Assembly: GCA_963575745.1 (NCBI GenBank)
Contig: CAUYUJ010015262.1
Span: forward strand, 77,021-141,020
Length of the DNA stretch: 64,000 bases
Reading direction: 5' to 3'
DNA from: Prorocentrum cordatum
Taxonomy: Eukaryota; Sar; Dinophyceae; Prorocentrales; Prorocentraceae
The notes beneath the pieces were generated by a model. The model worked only from the letters and a program-made list of their open reading frames with translations. It had not been told where the DNA came from and did no database searches. Shown one piece after another: positions 53,030 to 64,000 of the stretch (positions within the stretch are counted from its first letter, which is position 1; each line of letters begins with the position of its first letter). Made by a program: the position numbers and the translations under genes.

Positions 53030-55440
53030 GCTTATCTAGCCAGCTTCACGGATGCATCTGGCACCACTCGGACAGCCGAAGGACAGTATCGGAGGCAAGG
53101 TTCGGAGCTTCTCACGACGTTTTGAGGGGAATGGACCAGTCGGATTTGGGGTGAAGCTCTCGAGCCGATCCAGGCGTTGCCCAAGGGTCTCCAGCCATGG
53201 ATCCCTATGCAGTTCACCTCCAAGCCTTTGGCCCAGCTGCCCACCACGAAGCACTATGCAAAGAAGCTGCCGCATAGGGCCATGACTTGGGTTTTGGACC
53301 GGTGTGCCGAAATACGAACTCTTGGTCTTTCGCCGTCGGCTTTCAACCTCATGCGCCACTGGAGCCTCCTTCCCAAAAATGGCGGCCCTTTTCGGCTGTT
53401 CTGGCGTGAAGTCCAAGTTTTTTGGTACGACTTGTTGGGGCAGATCTTCACCTATCTGAAGACGGCGTCGAAACAGGATTCCTTGGTCGTCCTCTCGGGT
53501 CTAGAAGAGGTGCGCGCGCTTATCCGTGGCACATGGCTTCCCAAAGAGGCTACTATGAGGTGCGAAGCCTGGGCAAAAATGGTACTCGGAGGCTCTCAAA
53601 GGTACTGGGCGGCAGATCTTCAGCTACCGCAGAGGACGGAACAAGGGTGAGGCAGCAGTCTTTCCAGTAGAACAGGGCTTCTCTTCTTCCCTCTCTGTCG
53701 AGATGGATCAGGAGTGGAACAAGTGAAACAAAACATGGACAGGAAAAGAGGACTGGATGGCGACACAGCATGGTACGCCAATCTCCCCCAGCTCTAGGCC
53801 CACCGCTCCCCACCATCGGCATGATCAAAGAGTGCTCGCGGGCCCTCGAAGCACGGACCTGTATGCTAGACGGTTTCCACCCTCGTCGCTTCGCTCTCGC
53901 GTCGGGTGGAGGGCAGTATGTGACGTGCCTCCTCTTCCAGCTCTCCCAAGTAGTAAGTGCTCATCCTCGCCAAGTTCGGGAGCTTCTCGTGCTTCTCGCG
54001 AGGAGAGTGAATGGAACCGACAGGAGGCTCACAGGTCACTACTCCGCTTTCGCCAGGATGGAAGGCAGCTGCCTTTGCAGAGACGCCAAGGAGTGGGAGG
54101 ACTTGTGCGGGACTGGAGCAGCGTACAGCAAAAGCAAGGGGAGGGGCGCCGGTGACATGCTATGGATAGCAGCGTTCGGGGCAGAAGGGCGGGCAGCAGA
54201 TCGCATGCACGTTCTCACGATGCTCGGGGACATGACGTACTTCTATGAACATCAGGGAGCAGATCTCCTCTACCGTGACCCACATGATATGCAGTACCAA
54301 CTGTATGCTTCGAGGCTTGCTCTACGTTTGCAATCCATAACGCGAAGGGTTCTCCGTAATGGCGCCGTGGGACCAGCCATATATCCATGCAGAGGTGTGC
54401 TAGCGGGTTCTAAGACGGCGACGAGTGAGGCGAACGCGTCTGTCATGCCCATGCCCGACCAGATCACATCCAGCACTGTAGAAAATGCCGTAGCCTTCAT
54501 TCGCATGGATGGTACCTCGACCAACGCCTGGCATTTCACAATGTGGAAGAGAGCATTCAGACTTTATGGAGGCTTGGGACCAGGCTTAAGAGAGGGCCCC
54601 AGGTACTCAACCTCCCTCTTGCAGCCGACGAGCTCGCCATGGCGGCCAGCGTTGAGCCCCTTCTCACAAGATCTCCGAGGGGGCCTTGCAGGTGCTCCTC
54701 TCCAGGCAGCGCCATGCTCGGGGATAGATTTCGCTTCAGGCAAACGCGCGAGGCGTCAGGCAAACGCCACCCGGAAGGTCAGATGGGCAAAGGCAGTTTC
54801 GAGGCTCTGCCGCCTTCTGGCCCGCTTCTCTATATTCCAGGTGTGCGCTCAGCTCTGACGCGTGGAGGAAAGTTGCACGGTCGCGCGCCCGCTGAGATCG
54901 ACCGACTACGTTCGATGACGAGGACTGTTCCAGGACGCCAGCTTCGAGGAGCCCGTGCGGATATTCGGTGGCAGGTCACCGGGGCCCCAGACCCCATCGC
55001 CCTCGCGGTCAGCAGTTTAGAGCGCTACTGTCGTTTCGGGGAGGGCAGAGTTCGGGGCTCACGCGGATGGGCTGGGCCCTAAAGAGCTGCGTTCCCTGTT
55101 TTACTCAGTGCGAAAACAGTTTCAGGCCTCCGCCAGTGCTTCTTGGCATGGTCTTTCTTCGGGCCTTATTTCTGATATGTTTCTCTGGCTTCAGAAAGCA
55201 GGTTCGCATTTCCAGACCCCCGCTGCGTTGGCCGCGCGTCTGGGCTCCACCCTGAACATCTCCGAGGTGCCTCGCTTCGCCATCTCTTGCACGCTCTCGT
55301 CGGCCCTGGGCGACCAGGTGGCCCAACAGGATGTAAGGATAGAGCTGGGGATGACACTTCCACCCCCTCCCTCGCCAGCCTGCCAGGAATGGGGGCATAG
55401 ACTGGGCCCAGATCAGTTGCGGCCTCCGTTGTGCTAGGAG
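53030..55440 (+). mobile_element. Decayed RT fragment of a second dinoflagellate-type retroelement
   Basis: Three successive frames give one RT-like protein. 53177-53650 reads PLAQLPTTKHYAKKLPHRAM and later WVLDRCAEIRTLGLSPSAF, like the linker between endonuclease and RT. 53770-54858 contains TCMLDGFHPRRFALAS (usual form GWHPRHFALL), VLTMLGDMTYFYEHQGADLL near 54215-54275 (first catalytic block, Asp kept) and PCRGVLAGSKTATSEANA near 54388-54445. 54543-55082 contains LHGRAPAEIDRLRSMTRTVP and PIALAVSSLERYC. The YxDD block was not found, so the catalytic core is probably missing. It belongs to the same broad lineage as the minus-strand element. The Prorocentrum- or Symbiodinium-type comparison is from memory. 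Confidence 0.6.
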
Positions 55441-58060
55441 AGGGCTCGCACCAGAGGAAGATACATGCCTCAGGCATTCTATCTGCTGCTCCCTTATCGC
55501 AGACCAGGTCCTCTCAGGATGGAAATGCGACCTCCGGCCGGCGTGTCCATGCTGTGCGGCCATGGGCGTGCCTTCTCATCTACTATGAACCTGAAGCTTT
55601 GGCAAGGATTTTCGCGAAGAAGTATTAGGCACAGATGTTATTTCTGGGGCGCTGGAAGTTTCGAGTCCCTACGCCCACCCGTGGCCGCCGCAGGTTAAGC
55701 TGGGCTCCCTTGTGGAAGAATGGGGCGCGCAGTGTGAAGATGCTAGCAGGCTCTGTGGACCCTTCCAGTTCGAAGCCAGCTCGGCGATTTTCACGGGCGG
55801 GCCTTGTGCCCATCCCACCTCCCCATCTCTTGCCAGAGCAGGGGTTGCAGCCATGGAGCTCGGCGAATATGACGCGTTCAGGCGAGGCGTGTGCAGCGGC
55901 CTCCCTTCCTTCGGTGGGCAGACAGGTGTGGGCGCAGAACATGGGGCCTCTTGACGGCTGCGCCGCGCTCTGTGGCGGCGAGTGTGGGCAAGTGAATTGT
56001 TGACTGCTCAGCCCTCAGGAAGTTCATCAAAGCCTGCGTCGATGGTCGCGAGCCCTTCGCACGAGCATGGCGACGTGCGTCGCGCGCTTTACCTCGGGGC
56101 GAGTGGATCAGCTTAGTGAAGACGAGAGGTCGCGCGAAGGAGGGGGCTATAGACGAGAGGGACAGGAGGTGCATCCCAGGGAACGAGGCAGCGTGCCGCT
56201 ATGCAGGACAGGGAGCCCGCGGCCGCCCTGCAGCGCCACAGGGTCTTGCTCCGCATGCTGCGGCGCATGTCTTGTATCCGGATGTCTTGGTTGGGGCCGG
56301 CAAGGGTCTGGGGGCCCGCCAGGGGTCCGACGATCCCTGGGGGGGGGGCTCGAGAAGCTCCCTAGCGAGCCCAAACCACGCCCCGCCGACTCGTTCGTGA
56401 AGGGCGCCGCTGTCAGAGCTGTCTTCGGATCGTCTCCCCCAGGGCGAAGTTTGCATGCCGGGCGCCGTCTCCAGCAATGCAGGAAGTATTAAGGCAGCAT
56501 TAGCGCGTGCACCATTTTCTATGCGGTGGTTGGTTGGAGAACAGTTCCTCGTGGCTTTTTGCAATCGCTGTGGAGGTCTCAGTGCCCATCGATGCTCCAA
56601 GAAGCTTGCTGGCCCCATGGGCTGCGTCAGGAAAATCAGACGTAATTTAGGAAGCTTAGGCAAAGCGTCTTCCCCGGCCCACTGTGTGGATCAGTCGATT
56701 TCCAACTTTGCAAGGACAAGGGTAGTTGCGCGTGCAGTTGGGCTGGGGTAGTAAGGGGTTGGGTGGGATATGTTGCCTGCCGTCTGCTTGTCTCCTCTGC
56801 CTCGGCGAAGGCCCATTCTGGGACTGGGGGGCCCCCGCGCCAGTGTGTGGGGATCAGGGCGCAGGGCTGCCCTGGCGCAGGGGAATGTTTGACGGAGAAC
56901 TGTTCATGGTGGGTCTACCTTTCGCGATAGAGGGAGATTGACGACGACGTCCTGGACTGCTCCTCCTGCCAGGTTCCGTTCTGGGTGCCCGCCGAGGCAC
57001 TGGGCGAGCTACGGCGCCGACGTGCAGATCGGGGGGCCGCGGTGTTCAGCTAGGCCTCGTCCGTCCCTCCAGGAGCCCGGCCTAGCTCCCACACCCAAAG
57101 TCTCCATCCCCAAAGCGGCGGCCCCCCGTCCCGCTTCCTCCTCCGTTCCCTGCAGAGCTGGAGGCAATGGCGAGGGCCCTGGGTGGGGCAGCCGCCCCCC
57201 AAGGGCTCGGCCCAGGGCCGCGGCGCCCTTTCAAGCGGGCCCCAGCGGGGCCAAGTCGTCGACCCGAAGGCCACCTCTGCTCAAGGGCTTTCCGCCCCGT
57301 TCTGCTTTTCCAGCGAAAGTGGGCGCGGTTCCCCCCCTGCCAGGGCCGGCAGCCCGCAGCGTGCAGCGCTGCAGCGGGCGCGCCTGTGCGTGCAGGCGGT
57401 CTGAGTAGCAGTCCGCGGTTGGAAGGAGGTGCGCTGAGTTCGCGGCCGTGTCCAGAGGCGGAAGGATTGGCGTGCCAAGGGGCTGCGCCCTTCCTTCGAC
57501 TCGTACACGGATTGAACTGCGGCGGGGACTTTTAAGATGATTTTGGAGGATTTTTTGCAGGTTCCTACCTCGCGGGAGTAAGAAGCACCAGCGACCCTTT
57601 CCGCCTGTTTGCGGCCCCAGCCACCTCCCACCCAAGGCACTGGAATTGCCCGCCGAGGGGGCTTTCGGGGGCTTGATGAGGAGCGCGTTTTGAGGCTTCA
57701 ACGGTGCCTACTCTCTTTCCCTCTTATCCTCCCTTCTGCTTAGGCGCCGTCTTGGCCTTTGCCTCGTTTTGGCCTTCTCTTCCCCCCTCTTCGCTCCTCC
57801 ACCTCCCGTGGTGTGGCTTTGGCCAAACCCGCTGGAGACGCTTCGGGTGGAGGAAGGGGTGGCGAGAGAAGGTGGGTATGGGGTCACAATGGCGACGACG
57901 GCGGTGGCGACGACGTGCCGAGACGGCACACTGTCGCCATTCCGCCGTCGCTGGTGCAGGCCTTCTTTTTGTGACGGCATTCCCTGATCCCGTATAATTC
58001 GACCCCCTGTCTAGTCAGGCCGAGTGGGTAGGGTGGGAACACCTGAGTAGGGGCCTTGCC
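55441..58060. other. GC-rich region without a recognised gene
   Basis: Frames of 100-160 codons exist on both strands, none with a motif. The first part could be the decayed tail of the RT fragment. A possible acceptor (CTCCCGCGGCAG followed by GAGATGTCTGTCAGG) lies at 58101 but the frame after it is short and unconvincing. Confidence 0.4.
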
Positions 58061-58318
58061 CCCTTTTCTTCACCCCCCCACCCCGAACCTCCCGCGGCAG
58101 GAGATGTCTGTCAGGAGGTCAGGGGCCTGGGCCGGGGCTCATGGTTTCGGTTGCGCCTGCTCTCCCTCTTCCTTCGTGTCCTCCCTCCTCTCGGCCTTCC
58201 TTCTCCTCCATTGCCGCCTTAACCCTTGGGAGTATCCTGCCTTTTTCTTTTTTTGGGGGTCTTTTTCATGGTCCTGGAGTGTACTTAGGACTCAGGTGTG
58301 TAACCGTGCAACCGAGAG

Positions 58319-58320
<2 letters not shown>

Positions 58321-58358
<38 letters not shown>
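58321..58358. repeat. (GT)19 microsatellite
   Basis: Thirty-eight bases of perfect GT repeat. Confidence 0.98.
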
Positions 58359-58359
<1 letters not shown>

Positions 58360-58499
58360 GGGTAGGTGGGTGGGGGCGAAAGGAGGGAATGTGATGATGT
58401 GGATCATGACGGTGATGAGGAGGGGAGGGAGGACGTAATCAACAACCCACATGGAACGAGGAAACGGGGAGAGATACGGGAGGGGGAAACGCTGACGCG

Positions 58500-58900
58500 G
58501 GTGAGGGTGATAACGGTGATGTTGATGATGATGCGGATGCTGCTGATGATGCTGATGAGGAGGAGGAGGATGATTATGGGAAGGATGGTGAGTAGGATGT
58601 GATAGCACCGATATGGTCGTACTGACGATGACGATGAAGGTGCTGCTGCAGATGGTGGCGAGGACTCGGATGATGGTGAGAGCAATGATGGTGGCTGTGA
58701 TAGCGGTGACGATGGCGCAGGTGATGATGACGTCGATCATGGCAATGACGGCGGCAAAACAGATGAGAATTTTGATGACGAGGGTCAGTTGCATTGCCAC
58801 GGGGAATGCTCTGGTGCCGATATGTTTATACTGATGATGAGGGCGACGCTATTTATGGTGGCGGTGAGGATGGTGAATGCGATGATGTGAGGTGGGCGGA
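58500..58900 (+). repeat. Degenerate GAT-rich repeat
   Basis: GATGATG with GTG and GCT variants, less pure than the other arrays. Confidence 0.8.
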
Positions 58901-58974
58901 TGGCGAGGATGATGATACGGGTCTTGAGTGAGGAACAGTGACTTGGATGATGGTGCGCATGTTGAGGAGGAATG

Positions 58975-59260
58975 GAAGGAGGAGAAGGAGGAGGAGGAGG
59001 AGAAGGCGGAAGATGATGTGGAGGAGTAGGAGGAGGAGTAGGAGGAGGAGGAGTAGGAGGAGGAGGAGGAGGAAAAGGAGGAGGAGGAGAAGGAGGAGGA
59101 GGAGGAGGAGGAGGAGGAGGAGGGGGAGGGGCGGCGAGGAGGAGGACGAAGGAGAGAGGAGGAGAGGGAGGAGGAGAGGGAGGAGGCGGAGGCGGGGGCG
59201 GAGGCGGAGGAGGCCGAGGAGGAGGAGGAGGAGAATGAGGAGGAGGAGAAGGATGATAAG
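58975..59260 (+). repeat. (GGA)n microsatellite
   Basis: GGA with GTA, GAA and GGC variants; the cleanest part is 59095-59125. Confidence 0.95.
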
Positions 59261-59365
59261 GTGGATGAGCAGCAACATCATTGGAACGAAGATGGGATGC
59301 CGACGATGAGGCGCGGAGGAGAAACATTAATTTACGACTGAGGATGAAGGTGAATCTGACGTGCA

Positions 59366-59515
59366 CAGGAGTATGAACATTATGATGGTGATGATGAGGA
59401 TGCTGATGATGACGGTAATGATGCCGATGATGATGGTGATGTTGGATACGATGTTGATGATGGGGATGTTGTTCAGGATGCTGCTGCTGATGATGATGCT
59501 GATGATGATGACGTC

Positions 59516-59561
<46 letters not shown>

Positions 59562-60714
59562 GCGACGATGATGATGATGATGATGATGATGATGTTCATG
59601 ATGTTCATGATGATGATGATGATGATGATGATGTTGATGATGATGATGATTATGATGCTGCTGATGATGATCATGATGATACTGACGATGACGATAGTTA
59701 TACTGATGATGGTGATGATGATGCTGATGACGATGCTGATGATGATACTGTTCTTTATGATGATGCTGATGATGACGATGACGATGATGGTTGCGATAAT
59801 GATGGTGATGGTGATACTGATGATGATGCTGATGACGATGACGATGATGGTGACGGTGCTGATGACGCTGATGCTGGTGATGATTGTGATGACACTGGTG
59901 ATGATGATGTGGGTAATGATGATGACGATGCTGATGGTGATGATGATGCTGCTGCTGATGATAATTATGATGCTGATGCTGCTGATGATACTGATGTTGA
60001 TGATGGTGATGATGATGCTGATGATGATAATGATGATGCTGCTGCTGATGTTGACGGTGATGATGATTGTGCTGCTTATGCTGCTGATGATGATGTTACT
60101 GATGATGATGATGACGATACTGCTGGTGATGATGATGATGAGGACGATGATGATGATGATGGTGCTGACGATGCTAATGCTGACGTTGATAATGACGATG
60201 CTGATGATGATTATGATGATGACGATGCTGATGCTGATGCTGATGCTGCTGATGATGCTGATTCTGATGCTGATGCTGATGATGATGCTGCTGCTGATGA
60301 TGATGGTGATGATGTTGCTGGTGATGATGCTGATGGTTATGCTGATGCTGATGATGATGCTGATGCTGCTGATGCTAATGATGATGATGCTGATGACGCC
60401 GGCGATACTGATGTTGATGGTGATGATGATACTGCTGGTACTGATGATGATGCTGATGATGATAATGATGCTGATGATGCTGATGCTGATGCTGCTGCTG
60501 ATGATGGTGATGATGCTGCTGATGATGCTGATGGTGATGATGATGCTGATGATGATGCTGATGCTGCTGATGCTAATGGGGATGATGCTGATGACGCTGA
60601 CGATACGGATGTTGGTGGTGGTGATGATGATAATACTGCTGATGCTGATGATGATGCTGCTTATGATGATGATGCTGCGGATGAGGATGATGACGAGGAT
60701 GAGGATGAGGATGG

Positions 60715-60779
<65 letters not shown>

Positions 60780-60840
60780 GTGATGAGGATGAGGATGTTG
60801 ATGAGGCTGCTGATGATGATGATGATGATGGTGATGGCAC
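59366..60840 (+). repeat. Giant (GAT)n/(GCT)n microsatellite, 1.5 kb
   Basis: GAT mixed with GCT, GAC and GGT; near-pure GAT runs at about 59513-59560 and 60714-60780. Frames of 505, 316 and 816 codons crossing it are repeat translations. Confidence 0.97.
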
Positions 60841-60944
60841 ACAGGAGGAGAAGGCGTAGAAAGGAGGGGAATGTATGAGGAGGGGGATGTCGGAGGAGGA
60901 CAAGCAACAGCAGGAACTTTTGGAGGACGAGGGGTGTAGAGAGG

Positions 60945-60946
60945 AG

Positions 60947-60985
<39 letters not shown>

Positions 60986-61098
60986 CAGAACGAGAGAAAG
61001 AGAGAGAGAGAGAGAGGGATAGAGAGAGAGAGAGAGAGAGCGAGAGAGCGAGAGAGAGAGAGAGCGAGAGAGAGGGAGAGAGCGGGAGAGATACAGAA

Positions 61099-61130
<32 letters not shown>

Positions 61131-61307
61131 GCACACAGGCAGACAGGCATACAGACAGATAGGCAGACAGACAGGCAGACAGACAGACAGACAGGCAGAC
61201 ACACGATAGACAGGCAGACGGACAGACAGACATATAGAGACTGATCTGCATGTATGCAGCGAGGGGGGAGAGAGAGAAAGAAAGAGAGAGAGGGAGAGGG
61301 AGAGAGA

Positions 61308-61340
<33 letters not shown>

Positions 61341-61386
61341 CGAGAGAGAACGAGAGAGAGAGAGAGAGAGAGCGAGTAACGGAGAA

Positions 61387-61425
<39 letters not shown>

Positions 61426-61451
61426 GAGAGAGAGAGCGAGAGAGGGAGAGG

Positions 61452-61482
<31 letters not shown>

Positions 61483-61690
61483 GCAGAGAGAGAGAGAGTG
61501 AAAGAGGGAGAGACGAGCATACATATGTATATAGGTACATATCTATGTATATATAGTTTTGTAGGGAAAGAGAGAGAGGGAGAGAGAGAGTTAGAGAGGG
61601 AGAGCGAGAGAGAGAGAAAGAAATAACGAGAGAAACAAGAGGGCGAGAGAGAGAGAGAGAGTGAGACAGACAACCCGATACAGCGAGATG
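60945..61690 (+). repeat. (GA)n/(AGAGAG)n array with (CAGA)n core
   Basis: GAGAGA repeats with GGGAGA and GCGAGA variants. Between about 61115 and 61240 the unit becomes CAGA (ACAGACAGACAGGCAGACAG). Minus frames of Leu/Ser are artefacts. Some AT microsatellite lies at 61730-61745. Confidence 0.95.
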
Positions 61691-61874
61691 GTAGGAGGGA
61701 TGAAGAGAGAGGGAACGATAGATATGGAGAGATATATATATATAGAGAGAGAGAGCGCGAGGAAGAGAACACGACATCTATATACAGGGACAGGGGGTAC
61801 CATATAATACGTGATGCATGCTTATATACAGATGTAGAGAGATACAGAGCATGGTTGCACGTATAGGTGCATGG

Positions 61875-62375
61875 TAGGCATTTGTGCACGCATGTATGCA
61901 TGTGTGTATGTATGTATGTGCATGTACGTACGTGTGTATGCATGTATGTATGTATGTATGTATGTATGTATGTATGTATGTATGTATGTATGTATGTATG
62001 TTTGGCTGTATGCAGTTATGTATAGATGTGTATGTATGTATTCATGTATGTATGTTTGTATGTATATATGTAGGTTTGGCTGTACGCATGTATGTGTACA
62101 TATAGGTGTGCATCTATGTATGTATATGTTTATCTATTTATATATATCTATATATGCGTGTATGCATGTATCTAGATATGTGTAAATCAGCATGCTGGTA
62201 GGCATGCCGGTATGCATTCAGGTCGGTAGGGATGTATGTATGCATGTATGCATGTATGCATGCATGTATGCATGCATGCATGCATGCATGCATGTATGTA
62301 ATTATGTATGTGTGTACATCTGTACGCATACACGCATGTGCGTATGTATGCTGTATGTTTGTATGTATGTATGTA
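61875..62375 (+). repeat. (TGTA)n/(TGCA)n tetranucleotide array
   Basis: TATG/GTAT repeats, clean at about 61940-62000, with TGCA variants at 62230-62300. Met-Tyr-Val-Cys frames are repeat translations. Confidence 0.95.
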
Positions 62376-62499
62376 TGCACAGCGATACCAAGCTAGTGAT
62401 ATAGGTACTTGGACACACACATACATGTATGATTTATGCAGTTATGTGTACATGCAATTCTGATTATCGACCGAGGGAGACACATCACCTATAAAGGGA

Positions 62500-62657
62500 T
62501 ACATATATATGTATATACATATATGTGTATATATATGCAATTATACTTAGAGAGAGAGGGGAAGGAAGAGAGAAATAGAGATACCGATATTTATGCTTAG
62601 AGAGAGGGAAAACGAAAGAGAGAGAGAGAGAAATATATGCATCTATTGGTATGTATG

Positions 62658-62695
<38 letters not shown>

Positions 62696-62833
62696 TAACG
62701 AGAGCGAGAGCGCGCGCGAGAGAGAGAGAGATAATTAGAGGGAGAGCGCGCGTGATATAGAGAGAGGGAGAGAACAAGAGGGGGAAAGCGACATATATGA
62801 TGAGAAACACACATAGAGGCATATATGTATGTT

Positions 62834-62867
<34 letters not shown>

Positions 62868-62976
62868 AAAAAGAGAAAGAGAGAGAGAGAGAGAGAGCGA
62901 GCGAGAGAGAGAGAGAGAGAGAAAGAGAGACAACGAGAGAAAGGGAGAGAGAGAAAGAGAGAGAGAACAACAACAA

Positions 62977-63026
<50 letters not shown>

Positions 63027-63040
63027 GGGGAGAGAAGCAT
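62500..63040 (+). repeat. TA and GA microsatellites
   Basis: TATATGTATA near 62505-62540, a clean TA run at 62661-62692, and GAGAGA from 62833 to about 63030 with AACAA and CGAG interruptions. Confidence 0.95.
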
Positions 63041-63147
63041 CCAGGTCACAAGTATATCGGGAAACGGGGAGGGGGAGAAAGGGGGTGGCGGGGGAGGGGA
63101 CAAGGGGGACGGGGGAGAGCAGGGGCGACCCCCCCCTTGCTGCATAG

Positions 63148-63279
63148 ACTGATCAGCCCCTCCAGCAGACGTTCGACGCCTTCCGTGCGCGCATCCTCTG
63201 CCTCCTCTCCAGCGGCGGCAGCGCGGCCCAGTTCACTCCCAGGGGCGGGCGGGCCGTGGCGTCCGGCGGCCCAGTGAAG
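63148..63279 (+). CDS. Candidate exon 6 of a host gene
   Basis: C7TTGCTGCATAG provides a pyrimidine tract and AG acceptor. The frame reads TDQPLQQTFDAFRARILCLL, then SSGGSAAQFTPRGGRAVASG and GPVK, with GC-rich third positions. It ends at AAG|GTCGTGG at 63279/63280, a GT donor. Length is 132 bases, 44 codons in phase 0, as for most other candidates. It is more globular than coiled-coil. Reading may continue to VVELSAEMHSR if the donor is further on. No family was recognised. Confidence 0.45.
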
Positions 63280-63374
63280 GTCGTGGAGCTCTCGGCCGAG
63301 ATGCACAGCAGGGGAGCAAGGAAAGGGCCGCGCTCGCCCTGCCCCCTCCCGCCCTGCAGGCCCCCCCCCCTTCC

Positions 63375-64000
63375 CTCGAGGAGGAGGAGGAGGAGGAGGA
63401 CGAGGAAGAGGAGGACGAGGAGGAGGAGGAGGACGAGGAGGGGGAAGGAGGAGGGGGGGAGGAGGAGGAGGAGGAGGAGCTTTGTGGGGAGGGGGTGGGC
63501 ATGGACGGACGGACGGACGGACGATGAATGGATGGTGGATGGAGGAGGAGGAGGGAGGGAGGGAGGGAGGGTGGGAGGGAGGGAGGGCGGACTGGTGCGC
63601 TCAGTGGCGTTCGAGGGAAGGAGGGAGGGAGGAGGAGGAGGAGGAGGAGGGGAGGAGGAGGAGGAGGAGGACGAGGAGGACAAGGAGGAGCGGGAGGAGG
63701 AGGAGGGCGAGGACGAGGAGGAGGAGGATGAGGAGGAGGATGATGAGGAAAGGCGGAGGAGGAGGAGAAGGATGAGGAGGAGAGGAGGGGGGGAGGGGAG
63801 GATGAGGAGCTCGAGGAGGAGGGGGAGTGGGGAGGGGAGGGGGATGGGCATGGACGGATGGAAGGATGGATGGAATCATGGATGGATAGATGGATGGATG
63901 GATGGATGAGGGGGGGGCGGAGGGATGGAGGGGAGGGGAGGGGGAGGGGGAGGGAGGGAGGAGGAAGGAGGGAGGCAGGGAAAGGCAGGAGGAGGAGGAG
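63375..64000 (+). repeat. (GGA)n with GGAT/GGAC tetranucleotide patches
   Basis: GGA with GAC variants, patches of GGAC (63503-63522) and GGAT (63856-63908), and G-rich tracts to the window end. No gene. Confidence 0.95.

Noticed and set aside
58101-58160. Further exon after CTCCCGCGGCAG (EMSVRRSGAWAGAHG)
   Set aside because: The acceptor looks good, but the peptide is short and not helical and no clear donor was found; kept out of the exon list.
59327-61943. Frames of 816, 505 and 456 codons
   Set aside because: They cross GAT/GCT and GA/CAGA simple repeats only; length comes from the absence of stop codons in the repeat.

Overview
The window is a repeat-dominated piece of a eukaryotic nuclear genome, most probably a core dinoflagellate. 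The strongest evidence is a perfect copy of the 22-nt dinoflagellate spliced leader (DinoSL) on the minus strand at 52907-52928. A near-perfect second copy lies on the plus strand at 10643-10663. Both sit at the 5' end of a non-LTR retrotransposon. The reverse transcriptase (RT) proteins resemble my recollection of dinoflagellate retroelement proteins; no database search was possible. The species cannot be named. No bacterial operon, tRNA, rRNA, CRISPR system or complete host gene was found.

Layout. 1-18.8 kb: five same-strand copies (A-E) of a LINE-like retrotransposon with ORF1, an APE-type endonuclease and an RT ending in a conserved 3'UTR. A and E form one subfamily; B, C and D are more diverged. 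B keeps an open RT frame. D is the most complete, runs from a DinoSL-like sequence to an A-rich 3' end, and has a 95-T tract inside ORF1. E is split by an 839-bp insert. 18.8-20.4 kb: a satellite of about 165-195 bp units whose orientation flips within the array. 20.4-30 kb: GC-rich, gene-poor sequence with several degenerate minisatellites, mainly a G-rich 'CTCTTGGGGCC'-like array. 30-45 kb: very long GGA, GAT, AAT, GCT and CCT microsatellites, a roughly 31-bp minisatellite with nested longer segments, and short islands with exon-like properties.

45.48-52.93 kb holds a minus-strand, apparently full-length 7.44-kb non-LTR element (endonuclease, RT, RNase H, zinc-binding motifs). It starts with the exact DinoSL, ends in A7 and is flanked by a 16-bp imperfect target-site duplication in a GGA microsatellite. 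53.0-55.4 kb carries a decayed plus-strand fragment of a related RT. 55.4-58 kb is GC-rich without a recognisable gene. 58.3-64 kb returns to GT, GAT, GGA, GA and TGTA arrays with one exon-like island.

Working model. (1) Retrotransposon transcripts were trans-spliced like ordinary dinoflagellate mRNAs and then copied back with the leader attached. This is seen in two different families. (2) Several islands between 32.3 and 63.3 kb have an AG acceptor and then a GC3-rich open frame of whole codons, mostly coiled-coil-like. They may be exons of one host gene with microsatellite-filled introns. Only RNA data can settle that.
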